DNA of 64,000 nucleotides from Hysterangium stoloniferum (lineage: Eukaryota; Basidiomycota; Agaricomycetes; Hysterangiales; Hysterangiaceae), in NCBI GenBank assembly GCA_015178975.1, contig WHVD01000206.1:1-64000 (forward strand), read 5' to 3'. The position numbers and the translations under genes are program-made. The notes under the pieces are model-generated. The model was not told the origin of the DNA, did not search any database, and saw nothing but the letters and a program-made list of their open reading frames with translations. Positions 9,425 to 19,507 of this stretch are shown piece by piece. Numbering within the stretch: the first letter of the stretch is position 1; the number at the start of each line of letters is the position of its first letter.

Positions 9425-10192
9425 GGGACAAAACCCTTCCAATGTGATTTTATTATTATTTTATTTATAGCGTGGGAAATACTAATGCTTATGTCATAAT
9501 ATTATAAAGGCATATAGATAACATGTAGACCTAACCAACCACCAAATTTCAGGTCTGTATCTAGAGTGGTTCTTGAGTTATTCAAGAATTTTTGCACAAC
9601 TAAAAATCATTGGAAGGGTTTTGTCCCTCACTGTATATGCACCGGAGCCCATGGGCTCCAACTAGTGTGAGCAGTGTGATTCAAGTAGGATTTTAGAGTG
9701 GAAAATGTATTAGATTACTGGGGGAATCTAAGCCGATTTTCTGACTGGATTGTATGTACAACATCTGCCAGTTTAAATAGACTGTGGAATGAATGTCATA
9801 CTGAATCCAGTAATGATGAAACAAAATGAGCAAAACATAAAATGGGAATAGTAAACACCAAATTGGTGTTAGGAATGGGACAGAACGGAGCAGAGTCCGA
9901 ATAGTGACAAATTATAAACCATAATGGGAAACGGAGCAGGAGCAGAGTCCGAATCGTGACAGGTTTTCTGAGTGGGGTCCGGTGACTGACATGTGGGATG
10001 AGGTCGGAAATAGACAGAGATGGAGTCCGGTGAGTATTCCAGTGACTGAAACACAACGTAACAAAGAGGAACATAGATGAGTCTGATGTATGGAGTCTGG
10101 TGGGAATTCTGGTGAACTGATAATGGGTGCGTATAGGGTGCGGGTGTGTATAAGTTAGTGCCTGGAGTCCGGCAGGATTTCCGGTCGTAACA

Positions 10193-10660
10193 CTATGCTA
10201 CTACTCTTCAGTTTGAATATCAGCTTGTAATTTCCCTTCTTGTCTTTGAAGCTTGTATGACAATATCTGTGGCTCCCTGAATTACATATTGTTCCATACT
10301 GTGATACTTTTCCTTTAGTCTTTAGCTCTTAGTATCCAGACCCTCCAATAATCATGCTAAGTGTTGCATATTAATCTCTCTCTATATATATGTGTGTATA
10401 AATAGCAGTTACAGCCAATTGTTAGAACCAGGAAACCCACTGGGACCTGGAACCCATCCTATAGGTATTTGACTACATACATATATTTTACAAACCACTC
10501 ACCCCACTCACTGGACTCCAACCAGACATTCTGGACCCCCAGACCAAGACTTGTTACCTTTCTGACCCATAGCCTCTGACCCCAGTTTACAGCTAAGTGT
10601 TATTATATATATGTATGTCCTACTACATATGTACTTCTTGTTGAAACAGCTCAATATGTA
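10193..10660 (+). repeat. Continuation of the T/J-like LTR split by A2, plus a family D LTR start
   Basis: AGTTTGAATATCAGCTT at 10210 is the RNA-start motif belonging to the TATAAAG at 7810. At 10420 TGTTAGAACCAGGAAACCC matches the start of LTR D (sense), but only for about 35 bp. No coding sequence. Confidence 0.55.
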
Positions 10661-11812
10661 GGAGGATATCTGAAAACTATTAAGTATACCAAATTCTAAT
10701 ATACTCTAAAGGTCATTTAAACATCTGGGATGTGATTCAAACATAATTTGGGTTTTAAAACTTTCAAAAAGTTTTAAACTCTCTCATACATTACAAACTA
10801 AAGAATCTTTCCAGACACAAGTAGACAATAAAAAAAATTAGTAGTTTGAAACACTAATACTTTTAAAAAATAGATACCTTTAGATAGTCCATTTCATGCA
10901 TATGTATATTATTGGCACCTGTTACGACCGTGTTGCAGCCGTTCAGCCCTGAGGTTATTGCCACTTATCGACAATTCAAATTATTGCTCAAATTACCACA
11001 TCAGAAACCATCACCCCTGATGCTGACGTATGCTTTCACGGTGATCAAACTCCATTTACGCCCACATCAAAATATACTCGTACTATCTGGTTAAACTTTT
11101 GATACGTCCCTTTTATTATGATGATCCATTCTATCCTATGTTTCACATATACCTATATATACTTGTAACCCTCAAACTATTTCCTTTTCCCGTAATTACG
11201 CTCTCAGTTATCTCTTCGGCCTCTGAACTAATCATAAACTTCCTGTTCCTAGTCAAGCTTATTGTCAATACCCTGTTCCACTCTTCTCCTAGTTAGTATT
11301 TTCTAGATGCCTGATACTTGTATATGAACCCGCTGTAGTTGTAGTTACTAGGAAATCAGAATATCAACTCAGAATACCCTCTTATGCCTCTAGCAGTCTT
11401 GTACTAAGAATCCCCTCATCTGCCTTAGCGTGCGCTCATTCACTCTCAGTCACCAACCCTTGGCCTGACACTTGACTTATGTAACCTTCGGTCCTGATTG
11501 GTATCTCGCCAAAAGGAACTTGTTCGGATTAGTCTTCACACACCTGAAATTTAAGGACACTCAACGGACATTTGTGAGGGCGCAGCACATAAGCTGAAGC
11601 CAAGTCCTTCTGATCGGTCCCTGTCGGCCAACCGACATCAGTCAGTTTTCAGTTCTTAACAGCACCTCTAAATACATATGTATTACTTCAGAATGGATCT
11701 GTCAATCTGAACAGATTTCTACTTGATTCAACATACCCAGAATATATAGGGGGTTTTACTTAATAAAGACAGCTATAGTATGAAAAATTTCCAATAATAT
11801 TTTACATATTTT
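10661..11812 (+). repeat. Dispersed repeat E, copy 1, split by LTR B2
   Basis: About 410 bp when B2 is removed. The same sequence lies inverted at about 55.72-56.94 kb, where it is split by LTR A7 at a different site. Ends are TAGGAGGATATCTG on the left and AATATTTTACATAT on the right. No LTR-like ends or frame; the class is unknown. Confidence 0.7.
10920..11661 (+). repeat. Solo LTR, family B, copy B2, nested in repeat E
   Basis: 742 bp, TGTTACGACCG...CTTAACA, with perfect duplication GCACC (10915-10919, 11662-11666). U5 motif at about 11578-11607. Confidence 0.92.
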
Positions 11813-12420
11813 ACATGGAAATAACTACATCACAACTTTTAAAAAACAAAGTACTAATAAAAGTATTAGTAGGCATCTGTAAAAGGAAGGAAATTATATA
11901 CAATGGAATTTGTTAAATAACTATGGGTTGTATAAGATGTAATATGGAGAACTATTTCTGATGGTTGTTTTTTGATGATATAATTGTTTCAGAATAGATA
12001 TCACTATTTAAAGATGGAGTTTTGTAAAAATAAGACTTTTATTAGTAAATATTTGAGATTATAGTAATTATTAAACACCCTCCATAGCTGAAGATCACCC
12101 AGAACACTGTGAGGGATGAAATGAAAGCAAGCTCTAAGGTTGATTTCCCACAGCCCCACAGGTGTGATGATGCACTGGACACTTAAATAAGTGCTCAGGT
12201 CCTCAGGAATCTACATAGTTGCCTAACTAGGTACATAATCCACTAACTAGTGCTGGGAAAAATACTACAAATATCAGAATAATATAAGGAGTAATGTAGA
12301 ACATCATAAAGTTGTAATAGCATACTCTAACACTTCTTGCTTGTGTTGAAACACCAGAGCACCCAATGGTGCAACACATAAGTTGAAGCCAAGCTCCACT
12401 ACATTTATAGAGTTGGACCT
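11813..12420. repeat. Dispersed retroelement remains and a T/J-type U5 end
   Basis: 12075-12335 matches 7480-7725 and, inverted, 37170-37330, and ends CATACTCTAACA like an LTR terminus. At about 12364 the U5 motif appears in its T/J form (GCAACACATAAGTTGAAGCC). No gene. Confidence 0.5.
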
Positions 12421-13180
12421 TGTTATGACTATGTCACAACCTGAAGATATCCAATGATGCTATCACCTCAAGTTATCATTACATCATCATATCGGCCACC
12501 ATCGGCAAACCCAACACTGATGTACACCCTCATGGTGACCAAACCCCACTACAGCCCCTATCAAATTATACTTGTACTATCTGGTTATATTCTGATATGT
12601 CCTTTTATCCTTTGATGATCTGTTTATTCTATGTATGTCTCACCCATGTCATATATACCGTGGACTGTTTCCTTTTTTATAGTTAGAACCTTCAGTTATT
12701 CACAGCCTCCAACCTTATCGTAACCTTCCTGTTCTTGGTCAAGTTTATTTGTCATTGGTATTTCCACTCTTCCCTTAGTTAGTATTTTCTAGATGCCAAT
12801 AACTTGTATATAAACCTGCTGTAATGTAGCTACTAAGCAATCAGAATATCGACTTAGATACACCTCTAGTTTCTGACTCCGCTATCTGTTCACAACCCCC
12901 ACATTCCGATGCCATCCAATTTCATGACCTCTGCATTCCAATACCATCCAATTTCATGACAACATACATTTACAACCTCAACCTCAACTCTGATATTCAT
13001 CACTTTGGTTTCTGACTGTTTGCATACATCTCAGTTTCCAATCACTGAGTATTACCTTATACGTTTGAAATTTAAGGATGTTTGATGGTACCTTTGTGAA
13101 GGCACAGCACATAAGCTGAAGCCAAGTCCTTCCATTTGGTCCCCATCAGTTCCCCAAACCTCCCATTTTAGTTCTTAACA
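12421..13180 (+). repeat. Solo LTR, diverged family B, copy B3
   Basis: 760 bp, TGTTATGACTATG...GTTCTTAACA, with perfect duplication GACCT (12416-12420, 13181-13185). More diverged than the other B copies. U5 motif at about 13091-13120. Confidence 0.9.
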
Positions 13181-13460
13181 GACCTCCTGACTAGTACAAT
13201 CTCTATTGTCAGCCTAGTGGGGAGGGGTGTAAGCCTGGTGGCTTACAACATACCAATTATATTATCACAGCTGCATAGTATCACTTTTAGACAATCATTT
13301 TACTTACCATTGTTAAGGGTGCGTACACAGAGGGTTTCCAGAGAAACCCACAGGAAATCTGGTAGGACTTGGCTTCAGCTTATAGGCTGCACCCTCGTGA
13401 GATTGTGTTGTCCAATTTCAAATGGGGGGGATGGGAATCCTGGGGAGTCCGGGCAGAGTT

Positions 13461-13663
13461 TGTGGGTTGAGAGGTTGTGGGTTGAGAGGTTGTGGGTTGA
13501 GAGGTTGTGGGTTGAGAGGTTGTGGGTTGAGAGGTTGTGGGTTGAGAGGTTGTGGGTTGAGAGGTTGTGGGTTGAGAGGTTGTGGGTTGAGAGGTTGTGG
13601 GTTGAGAGGTTGTGGGTTGAGAGGTTGTGGGTTGAGAGGTTGTGGGTCAAGAAGTTGTGGGTC
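13461..13663. repeat. 15-bp minisatellite inside LTR A3
   Basis: About 13 tandem copies of GTTGTGGGTTGAGAG, nearly identical until the last two units. The long Leu-Trp-Val-Glu-Arg and Asn-Pro-Gln-Pro-Leu reading frames here are products of the array, not genes. Other A copies have only a few degenerate units at this site. Confidence 0.95.
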
Positions 13664-13668
13664 GAGAG

Positions 13669-13979
13669 TGTTAGAATATGATAATCTGATTAATCGTAAT
13701 CTCATATCTCATCTTGTGACTGTATAGGTTCTGGCCGGTTCACACATGTGATTGATATATTTAGTTAGAGTTCACTAGACCCGTAGCACACCATTGTGCA
13801 CAGACCAGTGCACAGACCATGTATACTAGTATATAGTTAGTTCAGATGAGGAGTAGATCCCTCATCTGAAAGCCTAGCAATATCACTGGCTTAGCATCTA
13901 CCCACTCTACTCTTAAGTGGCTATGCTCCAACAGTAGAGAGTCCTCGTACTGTGATTCCCAGGCTAGCAGATTTCAACA
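13669..13979 (+). repeat. Small solo LTR, copia-like family L, copy L1
   Basis: 311 bp, TGTTAGAATATG...TTTCAACA, with perfect duplication GAGAG (13664-13668, 13980-13984). The related copy L2 (48233-48548, inverted) starts TGTTGGAATATGAGG, a start typical of Ty1/copia LTRs. Confidence 0.85.
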
Positions 13980-14562
13980 GAGAGGTTGTGGGTCAAGAGG
14001 TCAGGGAGTTGAGATAGATGAGTCGGAGGTTGAGTGATAGATGTGTTGGAGGCCATGGGCTCCGACTAGTGAAAGTGGTGTGATTCAAAGAGGAGTTTAG
14101 AGTGGAAAATGTACTAGATTACTGGGGAGAATCTAAGCTGATTCTCTGACTGGATTGTATGTACAACATCTGCCAGACTATATAGACTGTGGAATGAATA
14201 TCATACCAAATCCAGTAATAATGAAAATGAAACTAACAAACATAAAATGAGATAAGTAAACATGTTAGGAACAGGATGGAATGGAAGCAGAGTCTGAATC
14301 GTGATGGTCATAGAACCATAACAGGAATGGAGCAGGAGTGGAGTCCAAATTGTGACAGGTCATTTGACTATAATGGGAATGGGGCTCAGTTAGAGGGATG
14401 ATGGGTTTTCTGAGCAGGGTCCAGTGACTGATGTGTGGGACAGAGTTGGACATAGACAGGGATGGAGTCTGGCGGGTATTCCAGTGACTGATACATGAAG
14501 TAATGGAGTCGAATGTGGACAAGTCTGATGTATGGAGTCTGGCGGGAATTCCAGTCGTAACA

Positions 14563-15617
14563 ATCATCATCATCCTATACCATACTTGCCATTCTCAAGG
14601 AATATAGTTTGGTCCTATCAATGTCTGGACTGATGCCAATGTAAGGCTACATTAGACAGCAGCCTTTCATCTGTTGTATCATTAAGACTTGTATGCTCTT
14701 TTAAAATATGTACAAATGTCATGGTTATACAAGATTATCTGAGTTGTTACCTAATTTTTGGGATAAAATGCATTCTCTAGTATCTCTGTGACTTTTAAAA
14801 TATGCACAAATGTCATAGTTAAACAAGATTATCTGGGTTATGACTTAATCTTTGGGGTAAGATGCATTCTCTAGTATCTCTGTGACTTTTAAAATATCCA
14901 CAAACATTATAGTTAAACAAAATTATTTGGGTTATGACTTAATCTTTGGGATAAGATGTATTCTCTTGTATATTATGCAAACTTTCAAATATAGTCCATA
15001 TAATTTAAATTATTTTGTTTAGAAAGTTAACCAGAACTGTCTGGCCAACCAATCCATGTTGTGGAATTTATCCCCAAAAGGATAATCTATATATGTTTGT
15101 TTGACTAACTTTTGTCAGATACAAGATAAATATTAATATTTCCTTATTCTCCAGAGTATCACCTGATGGACTGAATTTGATTAAATATTAATTCTACAAC
15201 AAACAATATAAATATATATACTTGAGTGGACAAATAACTTGTAAAGTTTTGGGTTATCCTCTTTAGACAGTTTCTCTTTGGATTCCCTCCTGCTAGCCTA
15301 GTGTGAGATCCACAGGTAACAGGGGTTGCCCTTACAGAAATAGGGCAAAGGAGAGAGTTGGCAGGGATAGGTGAGGGATGAGGATCAGGTTCCAATATGG
15401 GTCTTAACAGTTATGTGGGGTGAGGTTTCACATGTGCTTTCTGAAGAAGTCAAGTGGATGACTTCAGGGCATTTTTCTTAACAATTTCCTGCCATTTATG
15501 TGATTTGTATGGTGTGGCTGGTCACAAGGTTTACATGTGGGTATGTTTGACACTTCTGTGGGAGCCTAATTGGCAGACATCAAAGAACAGAGGTGGTGCA
15601 TGCTTAGATGACCAGAT
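14563..15617. repeat. Decayed retroelement sequence
   Basis: A 70-nt word around CTTTTAAAATATGCACAAATGTCAT recurs about three times (14695-14950). 15030-15260 is repeated inverted at 18125-18355. No intact frame. Confidence 0.5.
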
Positions 15618-16232
15618 TGTTAGGATCATTATCTTTCTGGCCCCTGCAACTTGGTTTTACTCTCATAACCCTCTGGCACCCTGCTATTGGTACCCCCAAC
15701 CATGGTGTCACCACCTGCAGCACCCCAATATCTGTCTTTCTGTAGATTACCCTTTTGGTCATTCTGTCCTAATGCTTTCCCATCACCCATTCCATGTGTA
15801 AATGTTACTTTCCACCTCATAACCTTTAGAATACTTGTGTTTCATCACATTTAGTTTTTAGTATGATCCTTGTTCTTTGCCTGCTTCCCTTGGCCCATCA
15901 TGACTTCTCCCTTCCTTGATTGGCATTCCCATAATCCATTACACTTTTGTATATAAAAGCCCCTATCATGTATTCTATAACTTTTTAGTTCTAATATTGA
16001 CTTAGATTACCCTCCATTGTTCTAAAGTCTCTTTGCTTTCTCCTAATTCCCTTCAAGATGTTTTTGGCCAGTCACAACTCTTACCTCCACAACCCTTAGC
16101 ATTTTGGCCTTCCGCTAAGTATCATCTTTAGTCTAATTCATACTACTTGCTCTTTTTGAAATACTGGAGCACCCTGACAGTCATGTGGGGGTGCAACACA
16201 TAAGTTGAAGCTGGACTTGTTTTACCTCCTGG

Positions 16233-17802
16233 TGTTAGGGTATGTACACGGCAGGTTTCTGGAGAAACCTGTGGAATATCCGGTAGGACTTGGCTTCAGC
16301 TTATAGGCTGTGCCCTCGTGAGATCGTGTCATCCAATTTCAGACAGGTGGATGGGAATCCTGGGGAGTCCAGGTGGGGTTCGTGGGTCGGGGGGTCATAG
16401 GTCAGAGGTTGTGGGTCGATGTTACGACCGTGTTGCAGCTGTTCGGCCCCGAGGTTAGCGCCACCTATCGATGATTCAAGTTATCGCTCAAGTCACCACA
16501 TCGGAAACCATTGCCCCCGATGCTGATGTATGCTTTCGCAGTCATCAAACTCCGTTTATGCCCACATCAAAATATACTCGTACTATCTGGTTAAACTTTT
16601 GATATGTCCCTTTTATTATGATGATCCACTTTATCCTATGTTTCACACATGTCTATCTATATTTGTAGTCCTCGAACTATTTCCTTTTCCCGTAATTCCG
16701 CTCTCAGTTATCTCTTCAGCCTCCGAACTAATCATAAACCTCCCATTCCTAGTCAAGCTTATTGTCAATACCTTGTTCTGCTCTTCTCCTAGTTAGTATT
16801 TTCTAGACGCCTGATACTTGTATATGAACCCACTGTAGTTGTAGTTATTAGGCAATCAGAATATCAACTCAGAATACCCTCTTACGCCTCTAGCAGTCTT
16901 GTACTAAGAATCCCCTCATCCACCTTCGGGTGCGCTCGTCCACTCTCGGTCACCGACCCTTGGCCCGACACTTGACTTATGTAACCTTCAGTCCTGATCA
17001 GTATCTCACTGAAAGGAACTTGTTAGGATTAGTCTTTGCCCGCCCGAAATTTAAGGACACTCAATGGACATTTGCAAGGGCGTAGCACATAAGCTGAAGC
17101 CAAGTCCTTCCGATTGGTCCCTGTCGGCCAACCGACATCAGTCAGTTTTCAGTTCTTAACAGTCAAGAGGTCAGGAGTCAAGATAAATAAGAGAGATAGA
17201 TGCACCGGAGCCCGTGGGCTCCAACTAGCGTGAGTGGTGTGATTCAAGTAAGAGTTTAGAGTGGAAAATGTATTAGATTACTGGGGGAATCTAAGCTGAT
17301 TTTCTGACTGGATTGTATGTACAACATCTGCCAGACTATATAGACCGTGGAATGAATGACATACCAAATCCAGTAATAATGAAATGAAACTAGCAAAACA
17401 TAAAACGAGAATAGTAAACACCAAATTTGGTGTTAGGAACGGGACGGAATGGAGCGGAGTCCGAATTGTGACAAATCATAAACCATAATGGGAAATGGAG
17501 CAGGAGCAGAGTCCGAATTGTGACAGGTCATTTGACTAAAATGGGAACAGGGCTCTGTTAGAGGGATGATGGGTTTTCTGAGTGGGGTCTGGTGACTGAT
17601 GCGTAGGACAAGGTCAGACATAGACAGGGACAGAGTCCAGTGGGTATTCCGGTGACTGAAACACAATGTAATGAAGTTGAATGTAGACAAGTCTGATGTA
17701 CGGAGTCCGGCAGGAGTTCCAGTAAACTGACAATTGGTGCGTATAGGGCATGGGTGTGTATAAGTTAGTGCCCAGAGTCTGGCGGGAATTCCGGTCATAA
17801 TA
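16233..17802 (-). repeat. Solo LTR, family A, copy A4, nested in T and split by B4
   Basis: TGTTAGGGTATG at 16233 to TCATAATA at 17802, with perfect duplication CCTGG (16228-16232, 17803-17807). The terminal CA has become TA. Confidence 0.9.
16420..17161 (+). repeat. Solo LTR, family B, copy B4, nested in A4
   Basis: 742 bp, TGTTACGACCG...CTTAACA, flanked by GTCGA (16415-16419) and GTCAA (17162-17166), one mismatch. It lies inside the short-repeat tract of A4. U5 motif at about 17078-17107. Confidence 0.92.
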
Positions 17803-17876
17803 CCTGGTCAAGTACAATATACCCTTCAGCCCTCCAGCATCACTTCCTCTTTGTCCTTAGACCTTAGATTTTAACA

Positions 17877-18600
17877 CAGATGAGGTTTCTGGGAAAGAAA
17901 ATCATGAAATCATGTATAATTTCAATCTGACTTGGCTCAGAACATACCTCATGATAATGTTCAAGGTGCCCCAGCATGGTTCCCATCCCAAATCCCATAC
18001 ATACATTACAATTATGAGTATGGTGACTGTACATACAAAAGTCATGGCTGGAGCCAGGCCCAGTTGATGGCTTCAGCCTGGCCTGTGGAGCAGGCCAAAG
18101 CCACCTCAGGCCAATCCAAGGAGGATAACTAAAACTTTAAAAGTTATTTATCCACTCAAGTATATTTATTTATATTGTTTGCTGTAAAATTAATATTTCA
18201 TCAAATTCAACCCATCAGATGGCACTCTGGAGAATTGGAAAATATTTATATTTATCTTGCAATCTGATAAAAGGTAGTCAAACAATCATATGTAGATTAT
18301 TCTTTTGGAATAAATTCCACCATGTGGATTGGTAGGCTTTCCAAACTTTCAAGTCCCAAACACCACTGGAGAAGGTTTCATTTGGAAGGTTCAAGTTACA
18401 TGATATCATTTCATGTTAATACTAGGAATACAGGAGGACAATATAGAGGAGGCATGGGTGATTTCTGTCAACAAAGATGATGTATCTTGTTATTATGTAC
18501 ATAGGAAGAGGAAAGCTTTGGTTAATGCAGCCATACCCAATCCATGTGGAAAATGAGTACTTTAAATTATTGGAAATTCATTCTCACCTTTAATGATTTG
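17877..18600. repeat. Retroelement remains at the edge of the first gene island
   Basis: 17932-18132 is a short open stretch without a recognisable domain. 18125-18355 is the inverted partner of 15030-15260, so the two may be arms of one larger element. Repeat character ends near 18600. Confidence 0.45.
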
Positions 18601-19507
18601 AGAAGGAGTCTGGGGGGGTAATAGGCGCATCATGAGGGCGAGTAACTTATATGACGTCGATCTGTGGCCGAGATGCCGAATGATAACAATCACTGTGCGC
18701 TCCACTTCCCAGGTACTCTACTTAGGTACCCGAAACAGCTGTAATAAGTTCTATATAAACACTCGCTGTTCTTTTTCATGGGTAAATATAACCCTGTCAT
18801 TTGCCCGCCTATTGACAGGTGGCAGTTGCCAGCTTGGCAAAAATGGCGCGGTTTGCCTACAGCCCAATGTGCACATGAATAACCACACCCGAAATGACCG
18901 TGACATAAATAAAATAACATGATTCCATGGAAACAACGATCCACACCGAATCTAGTAGCACCTTTTGAAAGAAAAAGAAAAAGAAAATAAACAAAACGAA
19001 GGCAAGCTTTACCTTCAGTGATGTAGTGAATCACCCAGGGGAAGATACCTGATAAAGATCGGCAGTCGAGACTTTTGACTTTAAAGTACGTTGCTTCCAT
19101 TGTTGTGATGGCATGCTAGGTGCCGGTGATGGGACCCAGGACACACCCAGGACACGACAAAGGATTTGCCTGTGGATCATGAACGTTGAACCTTACACAT
19201 ATATATTTATTATGGAATCTCTAGTTGTATTAATAACCTTTAGATAGATACAAGTTTAGATGCACTGCCCTGGGAGGTGTCGCCGACGTGGGCAAATCGA
19301 TCATTAGTAAGTGCTCAACTGAGTTAGTTTCGGGGTCCTTCCCTTTGAGCTCTCCCGCCCGTTCTTTTGTGATTGCGCGCGCACAACAGCGCAGCGCAAG
19401 CGAGTTCCCTTTTTGCGTAGTTTTCTTCACTTTCATTATCAGACCATCAATACCCTTCCTTTCTCCAGCATTTTTTTACTCATTATATCTCATCAAGGAC
19501 TTCCAGA
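18601..19507. other. Intergenic region upstream of the Msb1/Mug8 gene
   Basis: No gene that can be supported. A TATATAAAC lies at about 18753 and a weak minus-strand frame (19100-18690) shows no domain. The last 100 bp before 19508 are pyrimidine-rich, as is common in fungal promoters. Confidence 0.5.

Larger units (their letters stand above)
8043..9633 (-). mobile_element. Tc1/mariner-type DNA transposon with about 210-bp inverted repeats
   Basis: CAGTGAGGGACAAAACCC at 8043 is inverted at the right end (9633), flanked by TA on both sides (8041-8042 and 9634-9635), the Tc1 target duplication. The inverted repeats are about 210 bp. Each carries a 20-nt binding-site-like word at its outer end (8049-8068, 9608-9627) and an inverted copy at its inner end (8232-8251, 9425-9444), giving four sites. 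The central part is a broken transposase on the minus strand. Confidence 0.92.
7832..10192 (-). repeat. Solo LTR, family A, copy A2, split by a Tc1-type transposon
   Basis: TGTTAGGATACG at 7832 to CGTAACA at 10192. LTR sequence runs 7832-8042 and resumes at 9636 after the nested DNA transposon. Flanks GTATG (7827-7831) and CTATG (10193-10197) agree at four of five bases. It sits inside an older T/J-like LTR, between that LTR's TATA box and RNA start. Confidence 0.88.
13311..14562 (-). repeat. Solo LTR, family A, copy A3, enlarged by a minisatellite and a nested copia-like LTR
   Basis: TGTTAAGGGTGCG at 13311 to GTCGTAACA at 14562; flanks ACCAT and ATCAT match at four of five bases. It is about 430 bp longer than A1 because of the 15-bp tandem array and LTR L1. 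U5 motif (reverse) at about 13367-13396. Confidence 0.88.
15618..17876 (+). repeat. Solo LTR, family T, split by LTR A4
   Basis: TGTTAGGATCA at 15618 to TTTTAACA at 17876, about 684 bp once A4 is removed, with perfect duplication CAGAT (15613-15617, 17877-17881). TATATAAAAG at 15950 precedes AGTTCTAATATTGACTTAG at 15987. The U5 motif (GCAACACATAAGTTGAAGC) is at about 16189-16211. Confidence 0.88.

Noticed and set aside
10381..10640. A full family D LTR at 10420
   Set aside because: Only the first 35 bp match D; the rest does not align, so it is a fragment or a chance module.
13217..13727. Long open frames with repeated LWVER or NPQPL units
   Set aside because: They arise from the 15-bp minisatellite, which is a multiple of three and so stays open in several frames on both strands; there is no gene context.
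18690..19100. Minus-strand gene divergent from the Msb1/Mug8 gene
   Set aside because: 136 codons with no domain; a possible 51-nt intron keeps frame, but nothing else supports it.
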